Part shown: positions 54,323-62,789 of the stretch, piece by piece | Layout of the letters: the number at the start of each line of letters is the position of its first letter | How positions within the stretch are numbered: position 1 is the stretch's first letter | Assembly: GCF_902502825.2 (NCBI RefSeq) | Contig: NZ_LR723674.1 | Span: 43,321-107,320, forward strand | From: Pseudorhizobium flavum | GTDB lineage: Bacteria; Pseudomonadota; Alphaproteobacteria; Rhizobiales; Rhizobiaceae | DNA length: 64,000 nucleotides | Direction of reading: 5' to 3' | Made by a program: the position numbers and the translations under genes | Notes under the pieces: model-generated | Databases searched by the model: none | Told to the model about the DNA's origin: nothing | The model's input: the letters and a program-made list of their open reading frames with translations, nothing else

Positions 54323-57300
54323 TTGGCCATCTATCATTTGAGCATGAAGGTCATTTCTCGCAGCGGCGGCCGCAGCGCAATCGCGGCGGTTGCCTACAGG
54401 ACCGCCTCAAAGCTGCTGAATAAAAGGGATGGCCTCGTTCATGACTTCACCCGAAAGCAGGGGGTGGAGCATGCTGAAATCATGCTCCCCGCTGGTGTCG
54501 CGGCCGATTGGGCCCGTGACCGCTCCGCCCTTTGGAACCAGGTCGAGCTTATAGAGAAGCGCAAGGATGCCAGGGTCGCCCGGGAATTTGAGGTCGCGCT
54601 TCCGCATGAGCTGAATGCCAGCGAACGGCTCACCTTGACGCGTGAATTCGCGCAGGACCTGGCAAATCGTTATGGGGCCGCCGTCGATTTCGCCATCCAT
54701 CAGCCGCATGGTGAGGGGGATGTGCGCAATTTCCATGCGCATGTGCTGATGACGACAAGAAGAATCAACGCAGAGGGGCTCGGCGAGAAGACGCTGATTG
54801 AGAGGGAGAACAAGTGGCTCCTGAACCACAATCATCCGACCTCCCATATGCAGCTGCGGAGTATGCGGCAGGCCTGGGAGACGCATGCTAACCAACACCT
54901 CACGCTCGCAGGTCTGGATGTGCGGATCGATCATAGATCCCATCAAGAGCGTGGGCTGGAAATTGAGCCGACGGAGCATCTGGGGGTCTACGCAACACAG
55001 ATGGACCGTCGTGGCCTGACTGTGTCGCGGTCCCGGATCGATGAGAAGGCGGCGCGTCGAAATGCCGAGCTGATTTGCCAGAAACCCGAGCAGGTCCTGT
55101 CGGTCATTACCGGCGAGAAGAGCGTCTTTGATCGTCACGATATCGCAAAGGCTTTACACCGCTATATCGAAGACCCGCAGGCATTCCAGAATGCCTTTGC
55201 CATCGCTATGGCCTCGTCTGCCCTGGTTGAGCTCGTGCCTGAGCAAGCTGGCGCGCTTGCTCGCTACACGACGCGGGAGATGCTCGAGATAGAGCGCGAC
55301 ATGGTTGTCAATGCAGAGCGCATGGGGCGCTCGTCTGGCTATGCCGTCGATCTTCGTCACATCGAGCGCGCGCTGCACCGGCAGGATGCGGCTATCCAGG
55401 CGAGGGCTGCAGCCTCTATGCCTGATAAGCGGGATGGTCATGCGCGAGAGCGGGATCAAGCAGAGCGAGGCGTTGAGAACATCGGCTTGAGTGACGAACA
55501 GCGCATTGCTGTCAATCATGTCACGGGTTCAGGAAAGATCGCGGCGGTGATCGGTTTTGCCGGAGCTGGAAAATCCACCATGCTGGCGGCCGCGCGTGAG
55601 GCCTGGGAAAGCGAGGGCTACCGCGTGTTCGGGGCAGCTCTTGCCGGCAAGGCGGCAGAAGGTCTGGAGGAATCTTCTGGCATTGCCTCGCGGACGTTAG
55701 CGTCCTGGGAATATGGATGGCAGTCGAACAAGGGTCTGCTTGCTGAGGGAGACGTTCTCGTCATCGACGAGGCGGGTATGGTGGGAAGCCGCCAGATGGC
55801 CAGGTTCGTGACGGAGGCAGAGAGCCGGGGCGCGAAGCTTGTCCTGGTGGGTGATCATGAGCAGCTACAGGCAATCGGGGCAGGCAGCCCCTTCAGAGCG
55901 ATCGCCGAATGTGTGGGTGCCGTCGAGCTGACGGAAGTCCGCCGGCAAAGTGAGGATTGGCAGCGCCAGGCGTCCATTGCATTTGCAACCCATCGCACCG
56001 GAGAGGGGCTGACGGCTTATGCCGATCGTGGACATGTTCGATTTGCCGACGATCGCGATGAAGCTCGGGCAGCTCTGGTGCGCGACTATCTGGTCGATCT
56101 GGAGGGGCGTCCCGCCGGCACTCGGATCGGCCTGGCGCATCGCCGCATCGATGTGCGGGCCATCAATGCCGATATTCGCGCTTCACTTCAGGAACGCGGC
56201 CGGCTGGCACGGGGGGGGGAGCAGGGAGGACTTGGGCGAGAGGTTGTGTATCAGACGAATGATGGCAAACGCAGCTTTGCGCCGGGTGACCGGATCGTGC
56301 TTCTGGAAAATAATCGCGAGCTTGCTGTGAAGAACGGGATGCTTGGCACGGTGCAGGCTGTGGAACCGGATGTGCTGCAGATCGGCCTCGATGCCGGCGG
56401 ACCGACTGGTGGCCGTACAGTGTCGATCCCCGTAAACAGCTACCAGGCCTTCGATTATGGCTATGCGACCACCATTCATAAGTCGCAAGGGGCCACTGTC
56501 GACCGCGCCTTTGTCATGGCGTCCGGCACCATGGATAGGCATCTGACCTATGTTGCGATGACCCGTCATCGTCATGAAGTGCAACTGTATGCCGGCCGGG
56601 ATGAGTTGAAGGACTTAGTGGCGCTCAGCGCCAGCATGAGCCGGTCCGGCATTAAGGAAACCACGTTCGATTACACACGAGAGTTTGCCAAGCGGCGGGG
56701 GCTGGCTGATGAGCTGGGCGTTCGCAGTGAGATATCCGTCAATGTGTCCCCGGTGGGGAATGAAGACCGGTCTGCGGCTCACTACGGCGCTAGGGAGGAG
56801 CGCGTTCGCTCTCCGACCGCTCTTCATTCCCCGGCTATCGCCGGAATGCCGATGGAGAAGGTTGAGCCCCTTGTGCCGGCTCTCACAAGATACTCCCGCA
56901 GTATTGAAGAGGTGGCCGTTGATAGGGCAAGGCCGCACCTCGAGCAGGCGATGGAGGCGGTGCGGTCGGTTAGCCGTAAGGTTTATAGCGATCCGGATCC
57001 TGTCGTCGCCAAGCTCAAAGAAGCTATCGTTGAAGGGGGAGGGAACGGTCGGTCTCTGGCGATATCAGTGGCCGAACGGCCGGAGCAGTTTGGGGAGTTG
57101 CTCGGGAAGACGGGCTTGCTCGGTGAGAACAAGACCCGACAAGCTGCTCGCCAATTTGCCAAGGCTTTAAGCAATCATGTGGGATGGGCAGGCGAGACCT
57201 GGAACCGACGCCTTGATGAGGAGCGCCAAGCGGAGGCTTGGTACCGAAAAGAACGAGATGTCGTAGAAATTCCTGGCCTTACGCAGAGCAGCGAAAGCTT

Positions 57301-57610
57301 GCTGAGGCAGCTGGCCAATCTGCCCCAGGCCGACAAGCCGAAATTCCTCGAAGCGCTTGCCAGCACGCCAGAGGGTAAGCAGGCTCTGGAGGAGGCCAGA
57401 ACAATCACCTTTGCCCTTCAGCAGCGATTTGGAAGTTCCGATCCACGCGATCTAAAGCGGGGAGATCTCCGGCTAGGGCCTGAGGCTGCTGTAACGCTTG
57501 ATCGAATCAAAACTGTAGCCCGCCTCACCCACAGGGCAAGAAATGCTGAGCTGTCGCGCCAATACGAACTCAAACGAAGCCTTACCAAGGGCTTGGGGCT
57601 GAGTATCTAA
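54323..57610 (+). CDS. traA: TraA relaxase/helicase (Ti-type)
   Basis: 1095 residues. The start is most likely a TTG at 54323 (AGGAGG ten bases upstream), which gives AIYHLSMKVISRSGGRSAIAAVAYR, the canonical TraA N-terminus. Residues 1-200 are the MobA/MobL relaxase, with a tyrosine-bearing start and the histidine motif FHAHVLM (about 143). Residues about 390-780: RecD-like helicase with Walker A GFAGAGKST (about 411), Walker B VLVIDEAGMVG (about 478) and the late TIHKSQGATVDRAF. The C-terminus is helical. It nicks oriT and unwinds DNA for transfer. Confidence 0.95.
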   Translation: MAIYHLSMKVISRSGGRSAIAAVAYRTASKLLNKRDGLVHDFTRKQGVEHAEIMLPAGVAADWARDRSALWNQVELIEKRKDARVAREFEVALPHELNASERLTLTREFAQDLANRYGAAVDFAIHQPHGEGDVRNFHAHVLMTTRRINAEGLGEKTLIERENKWLLNHNHPTSHMQLRSMRQAWETHANQHLTLAGLDVRIDHRSHQERGLEIEPTEHLGVYATQMDRRGLTVSRSRIDEKAARRNAELICQKPEQVLSVITGEKSVFDRHDIAKALHRYIEDPQAFQNAFAIAMASSALVELVPEQAGALARYTTREMLEIERDMVVNAERMGRSSGYAVDLRHIERALHRQDAAIQARAAASMPDKRDGHARERDQAERGVENIGLSDEQRIAVNHVTGSGKIAAVIGFAGAGKSTMLAAAREAWESEGYRVFGAALAGKAAEGLEESSGIASRTLASWEYGWQSNKGLLAEGDVLVIDEAGMVGSRQMARFVTEAESRGAKLVLVGDHEQLQAIGAGSPFRAIAECVGAVELTEVRRQSEDWQRQASIAFATHRTGEGLTAYADRGHVRFADDRDEARAALVRDYLVDLEGRPAGTRIGLAHRRIDVRAINADIRASLQERGRLARGGEQGGLGREVVYQTNDGKRSFAPGDRIVLLENNRELAVKNGMLGTVQAVEPDVLQIGLDAGGPTGGRTVSIPVNSYQAFDYGYATTIHKSQGATVDRAFVMASGTMDRHLTYVAMTRHRHEVQLYAGRDELKDLVALSASMSRSGIKETTFDYTREFAKRRGLADELGVRSEISVNVSPVGNEDRSAAHYGAREERVRSPTALHSPAIAGMPMEKVEPLVPALTRYSRSIEEVAVDRARPHLEQAMEAVRSVSRKVYSDPDPVVAKLKEAIVEGGGNGRSLAISVAERPEQFGELLGKTGLLGENKTRQAARQFAKALSNHVGWAGETWNRRLDEERQAEAWYRKERDVVEIPGLTQSSESLLRQLANLPQADKPKFLEALASTPEGKQALEEARTITFALQQRFGSSDPRDLKRGDLRLGPEAAVTLDRIKTVARLTHRARNAELSRQYELKRSLTKGLGLSI

Positions 57611-57759
57611 CCGCGAAGATCCGTCTTGACGGCTGTTGCCTGATCTTGACCCAGCATGGGGCGGGCCGCTGGTTCAGCTAGCATTGCGGGTCCGTCTTAG
57701 AGTGACGGGGGATCGCCTAAAATGAGTGATAGACCAGTAACGCCTGACGGCAGAGACGG

Positions 57760-57948
57760 TTACTGCCTCATAGCATCCTCGATCGCCCAGCCAAAGAGCC
57801 AGGCCTCGACCTTTTGCTTCCATTCCTCGAAGGACGTGTCGCCCCGCTCTGGTTGATGCTTCAGCAGTGGGTTATCTTCCTGTTTCAGGCCGAGGACGCG
57901 TGCAGTTACACCGCGCTGCTGCCAATCCAGGATAATTTCCATTTCCAA
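57760..57948 (-). CDS. Rmf/CrpP-like small protein
   Basis: 62 residues. The start is a TTG at 57948 or the ATG two codons on; AGGAG is upstream. The pattern 'GVTARVLGLKQEDNPLL', then EEWKQKVEAWLFGW, agrees with the Rmf/CrpP-type small protein fold ('A..G.s..dNPf...W..K..AW..GW'), common on plasmids and integrative elements. Rmf modulates ribosomes; CrpP's role is disputed. No function can be assigned here. Confidence 0.6.
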   Translation of the reverse strand: MEMEIILDWQQRGVTARVLGLKQEDNPLLKHQPERGDTSFEEWKQKVEAWLFGWAIEDAMRQ

Positions 57949-58286
57949 CGCCTGCTCCTCATGAGCATGAAGACAAAGCAGTAATTGCTCAGTTTATGAG
58001 GCAGAGCTAAAACGCGAAGCTGGCGCGAAACTTGTCTTTAGACTTCCAGGGGGTTTGATCCAGACCTTTTTCCCGTGATCATCACCTGCAACCGGAAACT
58101 GCCACCCCTCGTTATTTTCCCTTCCTCGTGTCCGCTCATTATAGGCTGTCCACGTGCTGCGGCAGGTAGAGACCCATAACGGGGGCATTCATTACACGTG
58201 CCAGACACCGTCATCAGCGGTGTGGCACACCTTTGCTCAAGTCTTGTCGCTCTAGAAGAAGAAGGCAAGCAGGTCGCTTGCTCAGA
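57949..58286. other. Intergenic region
   Basis: 338 bp between the small Rmf/CrpP-like gene and the FecR gene. A 64-codon frame on the minus strand (57994-58188) has no ribosome-binding site or known relatives I can name. Nothing supported. Confidence 0.4.
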
Positions 58287-59999
58287 TCATCCTCGTCCAC
58301 TGGCGTTTCCAGCGCCATTGCCATTGCCACTGGCATTGCCGTTACCGTTTCCGGCACCATTGCCATTGCCGCTGGCATTGCCGTTACCGTTCCCAGCGCC
58401 ATTGCCATTGCCGTTCCCGGCACCATTGTCACCGGCATTGCCGTTACCGTTTCCGGCACCATTGCCATTGCCACTGGCATTGCCGTTACCGTTTCCGGCA
58501 CCATTGCCATTGCCGCTGGCATTGCCGTTACCGTTCCCAGCGCCATTGCCATTGCCGTTCCCGGCACCATTGTCACTGGCATTGCCGTTACCGTTTCCGG
58601 CACCATTGCCATTGCCACTGGCATTGCCGTTACCGTTTCCGGCACCATTGCCATTGCCACTGGCATTGCCGTTACCGTTTCCGGCACCATTGCCATTGCC
58701 GCTGGCATTGCCATTACCGTTTCCGGCACCATTGCCATTGCCGCTGGCATTGCCGTTACCGTTTCCGGCACCATTGCCATTGCCGCTGGCATTGCCGTTA
58801 CCGTTCCCAGCGCCATTGCCATTGCCGTTCCCGGCACCATTGTCACCGGCATTGCCGTTACCGTTTCCGGCACCATTGCCATTGCCACTGGCATTGCCGT
58901 TACCGTTTCCGGCACCATTGCCATTGCCGCTGGCATTGCCATTACCGTTTCCGGCACCATTGCCATTGCCGCTGGCATTGCCGTTACCGTTTCCGGCACC
59001 ATTGCCATTGCCGCTGGCATTGCCGTTACCGTTCCCAGCGCCATTGCCATTGCCGTTCCCGGCACCATTGTCACTGGCATTGCCGTTACCGTTTCCGGCA
59101 CCATTGCCATTGCCACTGGCATTGCCGTTACCGTTTCCGGCACCATTGCCATTGCCGCTGGCATTGCCGTTTCCGTTCCCAGCGCCATTGCCATTGCCGC
59201 CGGCATTGCCGTTTCCGTTGGCACCGGCATTGCTGTAGCGATTGTCTCCGACGGTTCCATTGCCGCTACTGTCGAACGAGCCACTGGCGGCGGAGCTACT
59301 TGTTTGGCTGAAGCTGTCATTTGAGGTGCGTTCGCTGCGGGAGCCAGTAACATCAGCACCAATTGGAGCTGCTTGACCGACAGGGGCGATCTCCGCTCGA
59401 GTGGGTTCAACGGCTTCCACCGCCGGCGCTTGTGCTCCATTCGTGCCTGAAACCGACATCTGCTGCGCCTGGTCAACGGTCGCCTGTTGGCCTGGTCCGA
59501 GATCGGTGCTTTGGCCACTGGTGAAGGAGGAAACCTGAACGAGCCCGCGGTCGACAGAGACGGACGCAGCTTTGGCCGTGACGGTCACCTGAAAGCTCGT
59601 TCCCTTAACAACGGCCGCGAGAAAAGGTGTGTGCACATAGGTATGGGGGCGGCTGCGCTTTTCGATGTCAAGCGCAAGTTGCCCCTTTTGCTGTACGACA
59701 TCCGTCTTGCGGGTGAAAAAGCCATTCGTCGTGATGATGGCTGCCAAGGTTTCTGGACCAAAAGATACCCGCTCCGGACCGCGCTCAAGTGTCACGCGTC
59801 CGCGGGGCCCCGTTGAGATCCAAGCCTTATTAGGGATGGTCGCCCCGCCTTCAACGGCAGTCCAGGTTTGTTTGTCGACGGTGTAACTGACTTGCCTCGT
59901 CGTTTGCGCAACCGTCCAGTCAGCGGCATAAGCCGCCTGTGGTAGGAGCAGCAAGAGTAGAATGGCAACGAATGGTAGAAACCGGTCGAGCTGCGGCAT
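58287..59999 (-). CDS. FecR-domain protein with long Gly-Asn repeat tail
   Basis: 570 residues, GGGGGA before the ATG. Signal peptide 1-25 (FVAILLLLLLPQAAYA). Residues about 35-165 are a FecR-like domain (TGPRGRVTLERG, then VKGTSFQVTV and VSVDRGLVQVSS). A Ser/Thr linker follows. From about 255 to the end it is almost only Gly, Asn and Ala with some Ser and Asp, in units of 14 residues (GNASGNGNGAGNGN). The tail is coded by 42-bp DNA repeats at 58301-59225. A structural periplasmic or surface protein is likely; a role in iron signalling is not supported, as no sigma factor or TonB receptor is nearby. Confidence 0.8.
   Translation of the reverse strand: MPQLDRFLPFVAILLLLLLPQAAYAADWTVAQTTRQVSYTVDKQTWTAVEGGATIPNKAWISTGPRGRVTLERGPERVSFGPETLAAIITTNGFFTRKTDVVQQKGQLALDIEKRSRPHTYVHTPFLAAVVKGTSFQVTVTAKAASVSVDRGLVQVSSFTSGQSTDLGPGQQATVDQAQQMSVSGTNGAQAPAVEAVEPTRAEIAPVGQAAPIGADVTGSRSERTSNDSFSQTSSSAASGSFDSSGNGTVGDNRYSNAGANGNGNAGGNGNGAGNGNGNASGNGNGAGNGNGNASGNGNGAGNGNGNASDNGAGNGNGNGAGNGNGNASGNGNGAGNGNGNASGNGNGAGNGNGNASGNGNGAGNGNGNASGNGNGAGNGNGNAGDNGAGNGNGNGAGNGNGNASGNGNGAGNGNGNASGNGNGAGNGNGNASGNGNGAGNGNGNASGNGNGAGNGNGNASGNGNGAGNGNGNASDNGAGNGNGNGAGNGNGNASGNGNGAGNGNGNASGNGNGAGNGNGNAGDNGAGNGNGNGAGNGNGNASGNGNGAGNGNGNASGNGNGAGNASGRG
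58301..59225. repeat. 42-bp tandem repeat array, about 22 units
   Basis: Plus-strand units read CCATTGCCATTGCCACTGG and CATTGCCGTTACCGTTTCCGG in turn, 42 bp, with variant units where GCACCATTGTCA replaces part. The variants recur at regular distances, so larger blocks have been duplicated as well. All six frames are largely open because of the repeat. Confidence 0.9.
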
Positions 60000-60234
60000 G
60001 AATTCCCCCTAGGTACCCAGGGATGAAAGCAGCCACTAATTAAGAAAGGCTTCAAATATTTGGTCGAAATCAGAAGAGGTAGGCTTCTTTTAACACCTCA
60101 GCAGGATCAGTGTCTCACTATCGCTTAAATGACGCCAGCTCCGGAGGCTCCGATTCCCGGTAAGATCTCAGTGCATCGGCACTAAGGGTTATTCGGCCCT
60201 TCAGCACGCCTTCCTTGCCTAGACGCCAGCGTTT

Positions 60235-60702
60235 TCAGTGCCTGTCACTGGGTAAATGGTCCAGCGGATTTTGCACCGGCATGGATAAAGCTAAATGCTC
60301 GAAGTGCTTAATGTTTGCCGTGAGTAGGCAGAGGTGGTGCTGTTGGGCAGTCGCGGCAACAAAAATATTGGCCAAACCAGGGTTTCGACCGGCTGCCGTC
60401 GCCTGGTCAGCGAGATCGCCAGCCATAATAGCAGTGTGCACCTCAACGGGCAGGATACGGTCGCCGTAGTTCGAGACCAGCTTCCCAAGCCAGAGTTCGA
60501 GATCGTCTGAGCGGGTCTGCCCGCCTGAGCGACGAAGTTTGCTGATGCCACTGCGTATCTCGGCCATGGTAATTGCCGATAGAAAGAGGCTGTCGGTGTT
60601 CTTCCGAATCCAATCCGCCAGCTCTGAACTGATCCTGAGGCCGGCGTCCTTCTTCGGGGCGAGGAGGCTGACGATGTTCGTGTCCAGCAACCACCCTCTC
60701 AA
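60235..60702 (-). CDS. vapC: VapC-type PIN-domain toxin
   Basis: 155 residues. PIN domain with D in LLDTNIVSLL, E in ITMAEIRSG, and the C-terminal block NPGLANIFVAATAQQH, then LLTANIKHFEHL. The usual third acidic residue (GLADI) is Asn, and the usual Arg of VTRN is Ala, so nuclease activity may be weakened. The family cleaves RNA, often initiator tRNA or rRNA. It overlaps the antitoxin gene by four bases. Confidence 0.85.
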   Translation of the reverse strand: MRGWLLDTNIVSLLAPKKDAGLRISSELADWIRKNTDSLFLSAITMAEIRSGISKLRRSGGQTRSDDLELWLGKLVSNYGDRILPVEVHTAIMAGDLADQATAAGRNPGLANIFVAATAQQHHLCLLTANIKHFEHLALSMPVQNPLDHLPSDRH

Positions 60703-60941
60703 AGGTCAACCTCGCGCATCGGAGTCTGATCGCGCTCGATTTCAAGCTCGTGCGGCATGGAAAGGAGCAGATCGGCAAAGCTTGGCTTGGTGTGGGGGAA
60801 GATGCGTCGACCTTCTTCGATAGGAACGATCATGACCGCCGGGCGGCCGTGTTTGGTTACGACAGTCGGTTCCCCATGGACGGCAGCATCAACGACAGCG
60901 GAGAAGGTTGCCTTGGCCTCTCGGAGGTTGAGAGTTCTCAT
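60699..60941 (-). CDS. Phd/YefM-type antitoxin
   Basis: 80 residues, ATG with AGGAGG seven bases upstream. MRTLNLREAKATFSAVVDAAVHGEPTVVTKHGRPAVMIVP (here in pieces) is the Phd/YefM DNA-binding fold; the C-terminal SFADLLLSMPHELEIERD would wrap the toxin. It neutralises the PIN toxin and represses the operon, probably by the palindrome just upstream. Confidence 0.9.
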   Translation of the reverse strand: MRTLNLREAKATFSAVVDAAVHGEPTVVTKHGRPAVMIVPIEEGRRIFPHTKPSFADLLLSMPHELEIERDQTPMREVDL

Positions 60942-60964
60942 TTCGAAGCCTCCTGGATGAATCG

Positions 60965-60980
60965 TGACTACATGTGGTCA
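60965..60980. promoter_or_regulatory. Palindromic operator of the toxin-antitoxin operon
   Basis: TGACTACATGTGGTCA is a 16-bp dyad with 14 symmetric bases, 24 bp before the antitoxin start codon. Phd/YefM antitoxins bind such palindromes to repress their own operons. Confidence 0.55.
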
Positions 60981-61194
60981 TATTAAAGGATCGTGTCTTC
61001 CATCGCAAGAATGGGACGATGTGACAAACCCGGAGAGCGTCACTATTCATATCGCACGGGCTTGCGGTAGGTTTGCATTCCTATCGTCAACAGTCTGAGA
61101 AAAGGTTCACCAGATAGATCCTGCTTAGAGTTGCGCCCGGCTTCAGACCTAGGCGTCTCTCTGAGATTGCCAGCTGAGGAATGGAAAACATGGC

Positions 61195-62043
61195 ATGAGC
61201 AGGATCCTTTTTTCTCTTCCGGTCCATGAAAGGCCCGATATTGTTCGCAACCAGATCGACAATATTAAGTACTTCTGCCCGGATGCACTGATCTGCTTAC
61301 ATATTTCTGAGGGCGCAGCCGAAGAGCGAAGTGAGTTCCTCCGGCAATGTGATGTCGAAAACGTGCTGATTAATCCGCACTCCTACCCCACCCAATGGTC
61401 GGCGGGCATCATGCATACGCATATCAGCAACTTTCTGTATGTCATCGAAGCCAATTGGGATTTTGACAAGATTGTTCTGATCTCGTCGAACGAACTTCTG
61501 GTGAAGCATGGTCTCGAAGACTATGTGGCGCGATTTGAGATTGGGTCTCAGATGGAAGTTTATGACTCCTCTAATGACTGGGGTGTCTTCCGCGAAGATT
61601 TTCTGAAAAGCGGGTCAATGCAGGGATACTTGTCTGCGCTCGGCCTGCCGCTGTTCTTCGGCGGTCAGGCGGAGGGACAATTTGCAAGCAAAGCACTATT
61701 TTTACAAATTGCGAAAGCGTTCGTCGCCAATTTTCCCATGGGCCCGATCGGCTTTCCTATCGAGGAAGTCATTTTGCCTACAATGGCTGCCCGCAGCGGT
61801 CTCATTGGTGTGACAGTGGGCATGCCAATCACACTTTGTAATTACTGCAATAACCTCCAGATAACTCCTCAGGTAGTTGACCAGGTCCGGAGTGCCCGCG
61901 GCGCATTGTTTGCCCGCCGCGTCCCGCGGGCGTTGCGCTCACCACATATCGGTGCTTCGGTGCTAGATTCGGTCTTCAGCGTTAAACGGGTTCCGAGAGA
62001 AGACTGTGAATTGCGCCGCTACATCGTCAGCCTAATGGTATAG
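61195..62043 (+). CDS. Uncharacterised protein, possibly glycosyltransferase-like
   Basis: 282 residues. MSRILFSLPVHERPDIVRNQIDNIKYFCPD starts like GT-A or GT14-like enzymes (beta strand, then 'NI.KF.P.A.I.LHIS'), and IVLISSNELLVKHGLEDYV resembles the 'LLSSND' segment of core-2/I-branching-like proteins. No DxD motif is certain. It stands convergent to sugar nucleotidyltransferase-like genes, which supports a glycan role without proving it. Confidence 0.6.
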   Translation: MSRILFSLPVHERPDIVRNQIDNIKYFCPDALICLHISEGAAEERSEFLRQCDVENVLINPHSYPTQWSAGIMHTHISNFLYVIEANWDFDKIVLISSNELLVKHGLEDYVARFEIGSQMEVYDSSNDWGVFREDFLKSGSMQGYLSALGLPLFFGGQAEGQFASKALFLQIAKAFVANFPMGPIGFPIEEVILPTMAARSGLIGVTVGMPITLCNYCNNLQITPQVVDQVRSARGALFARRVPRALRSPHIGASVLDSVFSVKRVPREDCELRRYIVSLMV

Positions 62044-62093
62044 GTCGAGACATGTCGGATATCGCCCCCGACCTTCCAGGAAGCGCGATACTT

Positions 62094-62789
62094 TCATAAA
62101 GAATGAAATATCTTTCCTATCGGATGGTAATCGGTGATATTGGGGGCGATTACCGTATGGCCCGCCGCGATGACGCCGTTGATCATCGGGCAGATGAACA
62201 AATTGTTGTTTACAGCAAGAGAATCGCGGTGGGCGATGCTGTGAGCAGCCGCGGTAAGAAAGATCCCCGAGGTCGCAAACATGTAGACCCCGGCGGAAGC
62301 ATGGCTGGAGATGACCTGCTTCTCACGAGCCTCAATTACGAGCCCAGCTGTGATCTTTAGGTAGCTAAAGCAAGACTCGTCGGAGGAAAAGCTGGGAACG
62401 ATTGCGCCGTAACCGTCAGATTCAAAGAGGGCCCGCGGATGCTGTGGCCCTTCAGAGAAAAGAATATCGGCGAGATCAATAATAATGGGTTCGTCCGGCG
62501 ATACCATTGCCATGGCCGCAAGGCATGAGAAGAGTGCTCCTTGCGTAAGGTGGGATAGGGTGACAATTCTGCATCCAGGCCAGTTGCTTGTGAGGTAATT
62601 CGTTAACTCGCCGAGGCCTGTCGTATCCCGAACCACAAAAACATAGTCACTCGACGTCAGCCCGCTCGCCCAAGCTCGAGGCCGAAGAGCGGCCTCGAGA
62701 AGCGGCTGCCCGCCCACGTCGACAAGGGGGCGTAGCTGGTATGCATCGCTCCAAACATCAGGACCTGCAATAGGGACTATACACTTCAT
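62094..62789 (-). CDS. Sugar nucleotidyltransferase-like protein lacking the GxGTR loop
   Basis: 231 residues. MKCIVPIAGPDVWSDAYQLRPLVDVGGQPLLEAAL (seen in parts) follows NTP-transferases, but the usual GxGxR nucleotide loop is replaced by GPDVWS. LADILFSEGPQ takes the place of the metal-binding D segment. It may be an inactive or altered relative of the enzyme upstream, which it overlaps by four bases (ATGA), so both are co-translated. Confidence 0.7.
   Translation of the reverse strand: MKCIVPIAGPDVWSDAYQLRPLVDVGGQPLLEAALRPRAWASGLTSSDYVFVVRDTTGLGELTNYLTSNWPGCRIVTLSHLTQGALFSCLAAMAMVSPDEPIIIDLADILFSEGPQHPRALFESDGYGAIVPSFSSDESCFSYLKITAGLVIEAREKQVISSHASAGVYMFATSGIFLTAAAHSIAHRDSLAVNNNLFICPMINGVIAAGHTVIAPNITDYHPIGKIFHSL

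Noticed and set aside
57722..57760. Start of a gene reading MSDRPVTPDGR after GGGGGATCG
   Set aside because: Resembles the beginning of a small rhizobial protein, but the frame departs from that pattern after 11 codons; at most a truncated remnant.
57994..58188. 64-codon minus-strand frame
   Set aside because: No ribosome-binding site and no recognisable pattern.
58198..59324. Long open frames on the plus strand (Pro-Leu-Ala or Ile-Ala-Val repeats) and a second minus-strand frame (Met-Ala-Val-Pro repeats)
   Set aside because: They exist only because the 42-bp repeat lacks stops in any frame. The FecR frame alone has a signal peptide, a known domain and a ribosome-binding site.
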